Origin: Elusimicrobiota bacterium | GTDB taxonomy: Bacteria > Elusimicrobiota > Elusimicrobia > UBA1565 > UBA9628 | Reading direction: 5' to 3' | Assembly: GCA_003151975.1 (NCBI GenBank) | Contig: PLZD01000024.1 | Location: 108,043-150,015, forward strand | DNA length: 41,973 bases | Made by a program: the position numbers and the translations under genes | Part shown: positions 8,278-16,846 of the stretch, one piece after another | Position numbering within the stretch: the first letter of the stretch is position 1 | Layout: the number at the start of each line of letters is the position of its first letter | Notes under the pieces: model-generated | Databases searched by the model: none | What the model was told of the DNA's origin: nothing | The model's input: the letters and a program-made list of their open reading frames with translations, nothing else

Positions 8278-10271
8278 GAATGCTCGCCGCCGTCATCCTG
8301 CACGCCGCGCTCTCCACCGCCGCGCCCGCTCCAGAGCTCGTGCTCCAGACCGGCCACTCCTTGCCGGTCGTCACTGTTTCGCTCTCGCGCGACGGCGCGC
8401 TTCTCGCGACCGGCAGCCGCGACGGCACCGCGATTCTCTGGGACGCCGCGACCGGCGACAAGCTTCGCGAAATTGCGGCCGAGCCGCTCGGAGTTTCCGC
8501 GCTCGCGCTGAGCCCCGACGGACGCTCGCTGCTGACCGGCGGCGCGGGAACGGCAAAGCTTTGGGACGCCCAGACCGGAGCTTTAGTCCGCAAGTTCGGA
8601 ACCCCTGGGGAATTTCTCGTCACGGCAGCCTTCACTCCCGACGGCCGCTCGATCGCGACCGCGGGCGACGACGCCTCGGTCAAGTTCTGGGACGCGCGGA
8701 CGGCTAAGCGCCTGCGCGTCTACGGCCCGGCGACGGGGCGCGTGAACGCTGTTGCGCTCTCAGCGGACGGAAAGCGCCTGGCCTACGCGGCCGGCGGCGC
8801 CGACATCTGGGTGTGGGACCTCGACAAAGGAACCTTGCTGCAGCAGCTCGTCGGCGAGGAACCGGCGACGGCGCTCTCCTTCAGTCCCGACGCGCGGCGC
8901 TTGGCGGCCGGCGGGCGGAACTCCGTGCGCGTGTGGGACGTGGCTCGCGGCATCGACGTCGTGTCGTTCAAGGGCAGCGCGGGCAAGGCGCTCGCTTTCA
9001 CTTCCGACGGCAAGCAGCTGCTGAGCTGCGGCTGGAACAACACTGCAAGGCTGTGGAACGCCGCCTCGGGCCTGCCCGTGCGTTCGCTGATCGGGCATCT
9101 CGACGCGGTCGACTCTCTTGCCCTGAGCCCCGGCGGACGCCTGGCAGTCACGGGCAGCGAGGATCACACGGCGCGGCTCTGGGACCTCGCCTCCGGCCGC
9201 GCTCTGAAAGTCTTCGGCGGCGCGAGCCTGCCTGTCCTCTACGCGGCGGTCTCCAGCGACGGGCGCCGTCTGGTGACCGTCGACCCTCAGAAAGCGAGCC
9301 TGTGGGACCTGGAGGCCGGCAAGCCGGTCAATCGCTCGACGGGCGAGTGGGAGAGCGCGGGGCGCTTTTCCGTCAGCCGCGACGCCCGGTGGCTGGCCTC
9401 GATCGTCAATCAAGACGAGGTCGACCTGCGCGATCTGACGGCCGACAAGGACCCTTACGCCTACCGCTGGACCTTGCTCAAGGCGCGCGCGCTGGCTCTC
9501 GATCCCGCGGGGCGCTTCCTCGTGACCGCGCGCGAAGACAGCCTGCAGTCGTGGGACATCCCGTCGGCCTCCGAGCGCGCGCTCAACGGCGCGCGCGCCG
9601 AGCGGCCCGCCTGGGTCGGCGTCGGCCTCGAAGGACGGCGCCTCGTGACGCGCGGCTCCGACGGCGCCATCGAGCTCTGGGACCTCGACGATGGCCGGCG
9701 CATCCAGCGCTTCAAGCTTGAGAGCAACGCCCCGCCCGATATCCTGATCAGCCGCGACGGCCGCTTTATGGCGGCCGGCGCGCCCGCGGCCGGCGGCCGC
9801 TACTCGATCTCCATCCGCGCGCTCGGCGACGGAGAGGAACTGCAAGCCTGGACGGCGGACTCCGCCATCGAGCCCTTCGCCTTCGGGCCGACGGGTGATT
9901 CCTTGCTCGTGCTCTCGAAGGACGGCGCCTGGGAGTGGGACCTGCTGACCGGGCGCAAGAAAAACGCGTTCTCGCCGCCGCCGGAAGCCGTCTTGGAGTG
10001 GCCCGCGGCCGTCGACCCGGCCTGGCGCTACCTGCTGGCCCGCCGCGAGGACGGCGTCAGCGTCGTCTCCATGCCGACCGGCAAGGAGCTCGCGCTGCTC
10101 CGCCTCAGCGAGAAGGGCTGGATCGTCACGACGCCCGACGGCCGGCTCGACGCGGCGCCCCAGGCCGCGCGCTGGACCGTGGGGCTCAAGTCCTTTCCCC
10201 TGCGCAAGTTCGCGGGCGAATCCTTGGTGCCCGGGCTTCTCGGCAAGATTCTGCTGGGAGACGCCAAGTGA
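8274..10271 (+). CDS. Secreted WD40-repeat protein, probable double seven-bladed propeller
   Basis: 665 aa from the ATG in an ATGA overlap with the deaminase. A signal peptide of about 19 residues precedes WD-type repeats that fill the protein. By eye I count about 14 repeat ends of the form x-L/V-W-D-(2-4)-G (e.g. ILWDAATG, KLWDAQTG, RVWDVARG, RLWDLASG, ELWDLDDG, EWDLLTG), enough for two seven-bladed propellers. The C-terminus (GWIVTTPDGRLDA, then WTVGLKSFPL and LVPGLLGKILLG) resembles the segment that follows the repeats in bacterial WD40-caspase proteins, but no caspase domain is present. Likely a periplasmic or secreted binding scaffold. GTGA overlap with the next gene, a zincin, suggests they act together. 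Confidence 0.88.
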   Translation: MRMLAAVILHAALSTAAPAPELVLQTGHSLPVVTVSLSRDGALLATGSRDGTAILWDAATGDKLREIAAEPLGVSALALSPDGRSLLTGGAGTAKLWDAQTGALVRKFGTPGEFLVTAAFTPDGRSIATAGDDASVKFWDARTAKRLRVYGPATGRVNAVALSADGKRLAYAAGGADIWVWDLDKGTLLQQLVGEEPATALSFSPDARRLAAGGRNSVRVWDVARGIDVVSFKGSAGKALAFTSDGKQLLSCGWNNTARLWNAASGLPVRSLIGHLDAVDSLALSPGGRLAVTGSEDHTARLWDLASGRALKVFGGASLPVLYAAVSSDGRRLVTVDPQKASLWDLEAGKPVNRSTGEWESAGRFSVSRDARWLASIVNQDEVDLRDLTADKDPYAYRWTLLKARALALDPAGRFLVTAREDSLQSWDIPSASERALNGARAERPAWVGVGLEGRRLVTRGSDGAIELWDLDDGRRIQRFKLESNAPPDILISRDGRFMAAGAPAAGGRYSISIRALGDGEELQAWTADSAIEPFAFGPTGDSLLVLSKDGAWEWDLLTGRKKNAFSPPPEAVLEWPAAVDPAWRYLLARREDGVSVVSMPTGKELALLRLSEKGWIVTTPDGRLDAAPQAARWTVGLKSFPLRKFAGESLVPGLLGKILLGDAK

Positions 10272-11182
10272 GTAAACTCATCGCGCTGGCGGCCGTGCTG
10301 CTCGCGGCTCCCGCCCGCGCCGACGACGACGCCGCCTTCCGCAGGCGCTTCTACTCCGAGTGCGTCGCGGCGCTCGGCCAGCTCGACTCGACTCAGGAGC
10401 ACCTGGCCTTCGTGATCAAGAACAAAATCGACCTGCAGATCAGCACCTCGACGCTCAAAATCCCCGCCAACGCGACGGGGCTCTACCGCGACGCCGACCG
10501 CAAGATGTACATCAACGAGGATGTCCTGTTGAAAGGCCGCAAGGAGCTCTACTACCGCGCCGTCGATGACGCCGAGGTCCCCAAAATTCTCGCGTGGAAG
10601 CTCCTGCCGACTTTGGGCCACGAGATCCGGCACGCGATCACGCACGAGAAGATCCGGCGCCAACTGGGCTTCTCGTTCGACATCTCGAGCCTCGAGGACG
10701 AGATGATCAGCTTCGTCGACACCGTGCGCGTGCTGCAGGAAGCCATCAACAAGAATCCGGATTATTGGCTCGGCCGCATGAGCCTTCAGATCGACGCCTC
10801 CGACAGCGCCTTGCTCGGCGCCTGGAAACAGAACCCGGCGGCCTTAAAACAGCTCGTCGAGCCGCTCTATCCGAAATCGCCCTCGGTGCTCGATCTGGAT
10901 CAAAAACAGTTCCTCGATTTTCTCGACAAAATGCTCGTCGGTCTACGCTCGACGCGCGCCGAGGTCTTGAAGGTGAAAAAGGAAATCGCCGAGCTCAAGG
11001 ATCCCGCCGAGCGGGCGAGCACGCAGCGCTACTTCGACGACTCCGAGCAGGACGAAGTTTCGCGCACCAATCTCGAGCGCGTCGAGCGCCTGCGCAAAGT
11101 CATGAGCGATCCCGCCAACTACGCGAAGATTCGGAAGTTCTTCAAGGCGCAGATCCAGGCTTTGGTCCGCAAGACGCAGTAA
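10268..11182 (+). CDS. Secreted putative zinc metalloprotease (HExxH) of unknown family
   Basis: 304 aa. Start GTG 10268 overlaps the WD40 gene stop (GTGA). Signal peptide MSKLIALAAVLLAAPARA. The HExxH motif is H118-E-I-R-H122, and E143/E145 about 21-23 residues later (SLEDEMISF) could supply the third zinc ligand as in gluzincins. The second half is helical and charged, ending in a basic tail. It resembles the product at 13126-14037 over several segments (KIPA/KIPG; MYINEDVL/INEDL; LPTLGHE/LPVFAHE), so the two are probably diverged copies. No named family is recognised. Third gene of the deaminase-WD40-zincin operon. Confidence 0.8.
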   Translation: MSKLIALAAVLLAAPARADDDAAFRRRFYSECVAALGQLDSTQEHLAFVIKNKIDLQISTSTLKIPANATGLYRDADRKMYINEDVLLKGRKELYYRAVDDAEVPKILAWKLLPTLGHEIRHAITHEKIRRQLGFSFDISSLEDEMISFVDTVRVLQEAINKNPDYWLGRMSLQIDASDSALLGAWKQNPAALKQLVEPLYPKSPSVLDLDQKQFLDFLDKMLVGLRSTRAEVLKVKKEIAELKDPAERASTQRYFDDSEQDEVSRTNLERVERLRKVMSDPANYAKIRKFFKAQIQALVRKTQ

Positions 11183-11188
11183 TCCTCT

Positions 11189-11968
11189 TCACTCCTGATA
11201 CATCTCGGCCCGATCGTCTTCCGACTGGAGGGAGAGGAACGGATCCATGTCCTTCGTGACGAAGGCGCGGCCGTCCCACCGAAAGACCGCGGGCTTGGCC
11301 TTCCCGGCGGTCTTGATCAAATCGAGAAAGCCGTCCGTGCTCTTCTTCGAGACGGAGAGCGACGCCGCGTGCTCCTCGCCGCCGTCCGTCGCGTAGAAAT
11401 ACATCGGCGTCGAGAGTATCGGTTCGATCACGCCGTCGCGCACGCGGAACAAGTCGAGAAATTCCCAGCCGTAATAATTTCCCGCCGCGACACCGGCGTG
11501 AACTTCAAGGACATGGCACCAGCGCAGACCGAAAGCGTATTCCTTGGAGTTCAGCCGGTAAGGCGCGAGGTCGAACCGGTTGAACGAATACTCGGGTTGA
11601 TATGGAAAATACTTTTTCGGACGCGCGATAACCTGAATAGGATTCCCAGGGCGTACCATTGCGACGAACCAACGCTTCTGCGCGATTTTGTCGCCGCTTT
11701 GGGAGCTTTGCAATATTTCCTCCTCCTGCAAAGCCACGAAGGTTCCGGGAACCCGCGGCCACGGCTTGACGCCAACGCCCAGGATCTTCTCGGATAGACC
11801 GAATTTGTCGGGATGCAGGGCATGGATCAGCGCTTCGCGGTCGAAGCCATCGAGCTTCTGGCCGACGTCCCAGTCGGGCCCGTTGGTCCACGCGTTGTCG
11901 CTGGGACAGCCCTTCATCGCGGCCGCGTTGAGCGACGCCGACAAAACCAGAATCAGACTAGCGATCAC
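11189..11968 (-). CDS. Secreted protein of unknown function
   Basis: 259 aa from GTG 11968, which overlaps the end of the upstream membrane protein gene by 11 nt, so this is the second gene of a two-gene unit. The N-terminus (MIASLILVLSASLNAAA) is a signal peptide. The mature part is mixed alpha/beta with many aromatics (YFPYQPEYSFNRFDL, NYYGWEFLDLF) and no catalytic motif I recognise; it has two Cys residues in the body. It converges on the zincin gene with a 6-nt gap and no visible terminator. Confidence 0.75.
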   Translation of the reverse strand: MIASLILVLSASLNAAAMKGCPSDNAWTNGPDWDVGQKLDGFDREALIHALHPDKFGLSEKILGVGVKPWPRVPGTFVALQEEEILQSSQSGDKIAQKRWFVAMVRPGNPIQVIARPKKYFPYQPEYSFNRFDLAPYRLNSKEYAFGLRWCHVLEVHAGVAAGNYYGWEFLDLFRVRDGVIEPILSTPMYFYATDGGEEHAASLSVSKKSTDGFLDLIKTAGKAKPAVFRWDGRAFVTKDMDPFLSLQSEDDRAEMYQE

Positions 11969-13025
11969 GGCTCGTCGCGCTCCAAAGCAAGCCGCCGAGG
12001 CACGCGTGGCGCAGGACCACGAAGGAGGCGCACAGCTGGTAGGCCGCCGGCGCGCGGCTGCCGATGATGTACTGCAGAATCGCGAACAGCGCGCCGAGGT
12101 TGGCCAGTTCGAATCCGTAGGCGAGGACCGGCGGCGCGTCCTCGAGCGCCAGAAATGGGAGAAGCCACAAGGCGTACTGCGGCGAGAAGAATTTCGCGGT
12201 CAAAAGCAGGACCAACGTCGCTCCGTAGCTGAGCCTCGCGAACGACGCGTTTCTCAGCCGCCAAAGGACGCAAGACAAGCCCGCCGCGAGCAGAAAAGAC
12301 GAAAGCGTGCCTGCCGCCGCTCCTTGCGGCCAGCCGAAGACGAAGCGCACGACCGAAAAGATCGAGTCGGGATTGGGCAGACGATTGGCCGCGAAATTAA
12401 AAGCGAAGCAGTACGCCCAGCCCGAATAATTGATGAGCGCGAACGGCAAGTTGATCGCCGCCGCCGTCGCCGCGAACGCCACCGCGAGACGCGCGCAAAG
12501 TTTCCAGTCCTTACGCCAATGCACGAAGACGGGCGCAAGATACAACGCCGGATAGAGTTTGAAGCAAAATCCTAAAGCGAAGGCGACTCCGGCCGCCGCC
12601 GCGCGCTTTTTCTTGACGCACAGAAGGCCCGCGAGCGCGCAGAGAACGGCCAGGGCGTCCCAGTTGTAAACGAGCAGGATCGCCAGCGACGGCGCGAGGC
12701 CCCAGCGCAGAAGGACTTTGCGCGGCGCCGCCTGGTCCAGCAATAGCCGCGCGATCAGCGCGCCCGTCCCGCCGAGCACGGCCGCGGTCAGAATGAAATA
12801 GCCGTTCACGTCCCCGCCGAGCCAGCCGAGAAAGCGCATCAAGAGGCCCGTCAAAACCGGATACTCGACGGGCCGATCGATGTAGGGCCAACCGGGAGAC
12901 AAGGCGAGCGGGAAAAGATGAAGGACGTCGCTGTAGCCGACGCTCCACGGCAAGACGCCCGCGTGCCAAAAAGCGCTGAAAGCTCCGGCGGCCGCCGCGG
13001 CGGCCAGGACTCGGTTCTTGCTCAC
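11958..13025 (-). CDS. Polytopic membrane protein, GT87 (DUF2029)-like mannosyltransferase fold
   Basis: 355 aa, about nine or ten helices. RPVEYPVLTGLL in the first loop, NWDALAVL, GFCFKLYPALYLAP and AKFFSPQYALWLLP match the pattern of GT87/DUF2029 polyprenyl-phosphate-mannose-dependent transferases and of PIG-M-like GT-C proteins. Predicted role: sugar transfer from a polyprenyl-phosphate donor on the periplasmic face of the inner membrane; acceptor unknown. Start GTG 13025 has TAAAAT five nt upstream and no Shine-Dalgarno site, so it appears leaderless. The downstream secreted protein gene starts within its end. Confidence 0.78.
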   Translation of the reverse strand: MSKNRVLAAAAAAGAFSAFWHAGVLPWSVGYSDVLHLFPLALSPGWPYIDRPVEYPVLTGLLMRFLGWLGGDVNGYFILTAAVLGGTGALIARLLLDQAAPRKVLLRWGLAPSLAILLVYNWDALAVLCALAGLLCVKKKRAAAAGVAFALGFCFKLYPALYLAPVFVHWRKDWKLCARLAVAFAATAAAINLPFALINYSGWAYCFAFNFAANRLPNPDSIFSVVRFVFGWPQGAAAGTLSSFLLAAGLSCVLWRLRNASFARLSYGATLVLLLTAKFFSPQYALWLLPFLALEDAPPVLAYGFELANLGALFAILQYIIGSRAPAAYQLCASFVVLRHACLGGLLWSATSRDR

Positions 13026-13030
13026 GCGGC

Positions 13031-13036
13031 ATTTTA
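13031..13036 (-). promoter_or_regulatory. -10 box TAAAAT of the GT87-like gene, leaderless
   Basis: On the minus strand TAAAAT is followed by five bases (GCCGC) and the GTG start at 13025. Same arrangement as several other unit-leading genes in this window. Confidence 0.55.
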
Positions 13037-13113
13037 TGCGTTTGCCCCCGCTTGCGCAATGGGCCTACGCGTCGGGGGACCGTTCGACCCTCCCGCGGAG
13101 CTCTCCGGGAGGC

Positions 13114-13119
13114 TACCCT
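13114..13119 (+). promoter_or_regulatory. Weak -10 box TACCCT before the zincin-like gene
   Basis: TACCCT fits only the TAnnnT core, but it lies exactly 6 nt before ATG 13126, the spacing seen at the stronger boxes. The six spacer bases (TAATAA) hold no Shine-Dalgarno site. Confidence 0.3.
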
Positions 13120-13125
13120 TAATAA

Positions 13126-14037
13126 ATGCGCGCCTTCGCGGCGTTCTCTCTGCTCGTCGTTCTGCCCGGGCTCGCCCGCGCGGCGGTTTCCGACGATTCC
13201 TGGGCGTCCTCGACTCTCGACGCGGCCCGCGCGGCCTTCTCGGCCAAGCCCTTGCCCGCGGTTCCTTCGACGCCCGTGGACGAAGGCGAGCGGATTCGCG
13301 CCGCCGTGCTCGCCCAATTCGAGCGCAACCCCGTCGCCGCGCGCTTTGCCGCGCCCGTGATCAAAATCCCCGGAGCCGTGACCTTCCTCGTCCGCGGCGA
13401 GAGCGAGGACAAAAGCCTCAAGGGAGCCTGGGCGACCTTCAAGCGCGACAGCCGCTCGATGGTGCTCAACCGCGACGCCATCAACGAAGACTTGGCGAGC
13501 CTGGGCCGGGCCCGGCCCTGCGACGACGTCGTGCCGGGCCGGCCGCTGAGCCCGCAGCAGCTTTCCGCGATCGCCAAACGCTACCTGCCGGTTTTCGCCC
13601 ACGAGCTCGGCGGGCACGCCCGCCATTACGCTGAGCTGGCCGTCATCCTGGGAGCGCCCGCGCCCAACGCGCGCGAGACCGAGATCGACGCACTGCGCCT
13701 CGAGGCCATGACGACGGCCGCCGAGCGCAAGACCGATTCCAACTATCTGCGCGACGACGCGGCGTACGCGCGCGGCGAAAGCGCTCTCGTCGATAAATAC
13801 TGGGAGTCGAAAGAGAAGAACGACCCCGCGCTCTTCCGCGATTACGTTTCCGCCGTGCCGGGCTACGCGAAGATTCCGATGGCGCCTGCCGGGCCTATCG
13901 CGGATTATTACCGCGACGACGAGCGCCGGCTCCTCATGGCCGACCAAGCGCTCATCGGCAACGATCCGCCCTCCGACGAGATCGGCATCGGCCGCCGGAC
14001 GCCGTTCGACGACGGCCCCGGCCGCGGCCGCCGCTGA
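13126..14037 (+). CDS. Secreted zincin-like protein with irregular HELGGH motif
   Basis: 303 aa with signal peptide MRAFAAFSLLVVLPGLARA. A histidine-rich segment H159-E-L-G-G-H164-A-R-H167 stands where the paralogue at 10268 has HExxH, but one extra residue separates the Glu and the second His. E184 or E186 (RETEIDAL) would be the third ligand at similar spacing. Other shared segments with that paralogue are KIPG, the DAINEDL stretch and YLPVFAHE. Either zinc is bound with H167 or another geometry, or the protein has lost activity. The C-terminal 60 residues are acidic/basic and probably disordered. Its end lies 2 nt from the convergent FecR-domain gene. Confidence 0.72.
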   Translation: MRAFAAFSLLVVLPGLARAAVSDDSWASSTLDAARAAFSAKPLPAVPSTPVDEGERIRAAVLAQFERNPVAARFAAPVIKIPGAVTFLVRGESEDKSLKGAWATFKRDSRSMVLNRDAINEDLASLGRARPCDDVVPGRPLSPQQLSAIAKRYLPVFAHELGGHARHYAELAVILGAPAPNARETEIDALRLEAMTTAAERKTDSNYLRDDAAYARGESALVDKYWESKEKNDPALFRDYVSAVPGYAKIPMAPAGPIADYYRDDERRLLMADQALIGNDPPSDEIGIGRRTPFDDGPGRGRR

Positions 14038-14039
14038 AA

Positions 14040-15350
14040 TCAGCGGGTCGCGGTGAGGCTTCCGCTCGCCGTCTGGCTGCTCAGGTTCGAATAGGACAGA
14101 TTCACCTGCGCCTGCTTGGCCACGATGCCGCCGCTGTTGGCCAAGGTGATCGTGGTTCCGTTAAAACTGGAACTGTTGCTGTTTTGACCTTGCTGCAACG
14201 TGATCACCGCCGGGCCGTGAAAGCCGGAAAACGACATCGGTATAGTTGAATCGCTCTGGAAGCCGATGGAGACGCTGTCGCTCCCACCGTTGAGCTGGTT
14301 CGGGCCGGCGTTGGAGGTTAATGCCAACTGCGAAGTGGGTCCACCGAAGGTCTTGGCGCCGAAATCGATGGCCAAGCTGAGGGACATCGTGCCGCCTTCG
14401 CCGCAGCCGGTGCAGGTGTAGGCGCCGGCGCCAGTGTACGTGCCTTGGCCCGTGACCACGCTCGAGAGAATGGCGTCCCAAGTGGACGTTCCGTCAGGGA
14501 TCGTCGTCGCGCTTTGTGTCGCCTGCGTCGTGAACTGCGAGTTCTGGCCCGACTGCTGGCCCGTGGTCACGGTGCCCGCGAGGCTGCCCAAGGCCTTGAT
14601 CACGCCGCCGGTCTCGTTAGCCGCGTCGGCCCTGCCGGTCTTGATGTCGCCGCCGTACGGCAAGGTGGTGGTTCGCGGCACGTGAACGAGCAGATTCATA
14701 ATGCGTTCCAATGCGAGAGTGTGGTCGGTAGGACGGGTGGCGGGCTGCCCGTCGACGAGGTCCGAGCCGAAGCCCTCGCGCGTCAGCATCTGAGAGGGAC
14801 CCTTGTTGGTCCAGACTTCCAGGCGCCCCGGGATCTCATTGGCCGTGTTGTTCTTGCCGGCCCCTTCGAGGATGACGGTCGTGCGGTCGTGTTCGACCTC
14901 TAGAACGGCCTTGGTGCCGCGGATGCCGATGGTGGCCGTGGGAACGCTGATCTTCATGTTGGAGGGCGCTTGGCGGGCGACCTTGCCTGTGACGAAGCGA
15001 AAGACGCCCTTGGTGAGCCGGGCCGTGACCTTGCCCGCGCCCGTGTTGGGATCGTAGACGAACTCATCGAGGACCATGTCGCTGTCCGGACCGATGGTGA
15101 AAACGGTCTCGTCGAGAAGCATAACCTGCAGACGGCCGTCGGCCTTGGTGGTGACATGGTCATTGAGGAAAAGGGGCTTGCCGCTTTCAATGACGCGGCC
15201 CACGGTGGAGTCGGGGGCCACGGCGCTGACGACGCCGCGCACCGCCGCCGCGCCGCCGATGCGGGTCAGAGATGAAGCGGCCGTCTGAGCGACGGAAGGC
15301 AGAGAGGCGAAAAGAAGGGAAAGGGCCGTCAGGATTCGGACTGCTCGCAT
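14040..15350 (-). CDS. FecR-domain secreted protein
   Basis: 436 aa. Signal peptide MRAVRILTALSLLFASLPSVA. Residues of about 30-170 form a FecR/LysM-adjacent type domain: GRVIESGKPLFLNDHVTTKADGRL-like opening, then the LLDETVFTIGPDS segment, KGVFRFVTGKVA and TATIGIRGTKA, the hallmark of periplasmic FecR-domain proteins not fused to an anti-sigma transmembrane unit. The C-terminal 200 residues are Gly/Ser/Thr/Gln-rich beta-strand material, probably surface exposed. No sigma-factor gene is nearby. The start ATG 15350 is supported by GGGAGG six nt upstream and by a TATAAT 33 nt upstream, so unlike its neighbours it has a normal leader. Confidence 0.85.
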   Translation of the reverse strand: MRAVRILTALSLLFASLPSVAQTAASSLTRIGGAAAVRGVVSAVAPDSTVGRVIESGKPLFLNDHVTTKADGRLQVMLLDETVFTIGPDSDMVLDEFVYDPNTGAGKVTARLTKGVFRFVTGKVARQAPSNMKISVPTATIGIRGTKAVLEVEHDRTTVILEGAGKNNTANEIPGRLEVWTNKGPSQMLTREGFGSDLVDGQPATRPTDHTLALERIMNLLVHVPRTTTLPYGGDIKTGRADAANETGGVIKALGSLAGTVTTGQQSGQNSQFTTQATQSATTIPDGTSTWDAILSSVVTGQGTYTGAGAYTCTGCGEGGTMSLSLAIDFGAKTFGGPTSQLALTSNAGPNQLNGGSDSVSIGFQSDSTIPMSFSGFHGPAVITLQQGQNSNSSSFNGTTITLANSGGIVAKQAQVNLSYSNLSSQTASGSLTATR

Positions 15351-15382
15351 ACGCTGCCTCCCGGGGAACACGATAGACCGCT

Positions 15383-15388
15383 ATTATA
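15383..15388 (-). promoter_or_regulatory. -10 box TATAAT of the fecR-domain gene (leadered)
   Basis: Minus-strand TATAAT whose start point would fall near 15376, giving a leader of about 26 nt that contains the Shine-Dalgarno sequence GGGAGG (15357-15362), six nt before ATG 15350. No convincing -35 box. This is a contrast case to the leaderless promoters nearby. Confidence 0.6.
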
Positions 15389-15442
15389 CCGTATCCGCAT
15401 GCTCCGCCGCTCGTGGCTGTGGTCGCTTCCGACGGAACGGGC

Positions 15443-15471
15443 TTGTGCGCGGGCTTCTATCTCGCTAAAAT
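15443..15471 (+). promoter_or_regulatory. Promoter of the kamA-like gene (TTGTGC-N17-TAAAAT), leaderless
   Basis: TTGTGC at 15443-15448 and TAAAAT at 15466-15471 are 17 nt apart. The -10 box ends 6 nt before ATG 15478, so the transcript should begin at the start codon. No Shine-Dalgarno site. Confidence 0.6.
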
Positions 15472-15477
15472 ACCCGC

Positions 15478-16845
15478 ATGGCCCGCAAAGTCAAAGCCGA
15501 CCCCTCGCGCCAGCCCTTCCAATATCCGCTCAAGCGTGTGTTCGTCGAACCCGATTGGAAGCGCCTGCCCGGCTACAAAGAAGTTTCGCAAAAGGATTGG
15601 GAAAGCGCGCTGTGGCAGCGCCAGCACTCGGTCAAGAACGTCAAGGAGCTCAAGGACGCCTTGGGCTCATACCTGACCGACGAAATCGCCGAGGACCTCC
15701 TCCGCGACCAGAAAGAGCGCGCGACGATGTCGATACTCGTTCCGCCGCAGATGCTCAACACGATGAACGAGCGGGATCTGCAGAACGATCCCGTGCGGCG
15801 CTACATGCTGCCGATGTTCTCCGACCGCCACGCCGAGTGGCCCAACCATCCGCAGGCCTCGCGCGATTCCCTTCACGAAAGCGAGATGTGGGCCACGGAA
15901 GGTCTCACGCACCGCTACCCAACCAAGGTCCTGGCCGAAATGATCTCGACCTGCCCGCAGTATTGCGGCCATTGCACGCGCATGGACTTGGTGGGCAACT
16001 CGGTGCCGCAGGTCCAGAAGCACAAGTTCGAGCATCAACCGAAAGAGCGTTATGAGGCCATGCTCGACTATCTGCGCAAGACTCCGTCCGTGCGCGACGT
16101 GGTCGTCTCCGGCGGCGACGTCGCCAACGTCCCGATCGCCCAGCTCGAGGCCTTCGTCTCGGCGCTCATGGACATCCCCAACATCAAGGACATTCGGCTC
16201 GCGACGAAAGCCTTGCAGGCCCTGCCGCAGCACTTTCTCCAAGACGACGTTTTGAAAGCCTTCGACCGGCTGGCGAAGAAAGCTTGGGAGCGCGGCGTCG
16301 ACATCGCCGTCCACACGCACGTCAACCACGCCAACCAAGTCACCCCTCTCGTCGCGAAAGCCGTCAAGAAGATCCTCGAAATGGGCTTCCGCGATGTGCG
16401 CAACCAGGGCGTGCTCCTGCGCGGCGTCAACTCGACCGCCAAGGACTTGCTCGAGCTCTGCTTCTCCTTGCTCGACTTCGGCAAGATCATGCCCTACTAC
16501 TTCTACCAAGCCGACATGATCCCCAACTCGGAGCACTGGCGCCTTTCGATCGCCGAGGCCAAGCAGCTCCAGCACGACATCATGGGCTACCTGCCGGGAT
16601 TCGCCACGCCGCGCGTGACCGTCGACGTGCCGTATGTCGGCAAGCGCTGGGTCCATCAGATCGCCGATTACGACCGGGTCAAGGGCGTCTCGTACTGGAC
16701 CAAAAATTACCGCACCGGCATCGAGACCGACGACGAAGGCGCGCTCGGCAAGCGCTACGAGTACTACGACCCCGTCTACACCTTGCCGGCCGAAGGGCAA
16801 GAGTACTGGCGCCAGCAGCTCCCCAAGACGCCGGCGCACGCTTAG
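15478..16845 (+). CDS. kamA: KamA-family radical SAM aminomutase (lysine 2,3-aminomutase-like)
   Basis: 455 aa. The radical SAM cluster motif is C159-P-Q-Y-C163-G-H-C166 (CxxxCxxC), followed by VVVSGGDVAN, RLATKAL, HTHVNHANQVTP, NQGVLLRGVN and YYFYQADMIP, all in the order seen in KamA. K389 in VDVPYVGKRWVHQ stands where KamA binds PLP. Expected reaction: radical migration of an amino group using SAM, a 4Fe-4S cluster and PLP; lysine is the best-known substrate, but glutamate and other versions exist, so the substrate is uncertain. No acetyltransferase (ablB) that would make N-epsilon-acetyl-beta-lysine is adjacent; the next gene is rmlC, 1 nt away. Start ATG supported by a -10 box 6 nt upstream. 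Confidence 0.88.
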   Translation: MARKVKADPSRQPFQYPLKRVFVEPDWKRLPGYKEVSQKDWESALWQRQHSVKNVKELKDALGSYLTDEIAEDLLRDQKERATMSILVPPQMLNTMNERDLQNDPVRRYMLPMFSDRHAEWPNHPQASRDSLHESEMWATEGLTHRYPTKVLAEMISTCPQYCGHCTRMDLVGNSVPQVQKHKFEHQPKERYEAMLDYLRKTPSVRDVVVSGGDVANVPIAQLEAFVSALMDIPNIKDIRLATKALQALPQHFLQDDVLKAFDRLAKKAWERGVDIAVHTHVNHANQVTPLVAKAVKKILEMGFRDVRNQGVLLRGVNSTAKDLLELCFSLLDFGKIMPYYFYQADMIPNSEHWRLSIAEAKQLQHDIMGYLPGFATPRVTVDVPYVGKRWVHQIADYDRVKGVSYWTKNYRTGIETDDEGALGKRYEYYDPVYTLPAEGQEYWRQQLPKTPAHA

Positions 16846-16846
16846 C

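Noticed and set aside
15443-15478. Shared bidirectional promoter for kamA and the fecR-domain gene
   Set aside because: Each has its own -10 box about 80 nt apart facing outward; no shared elements.
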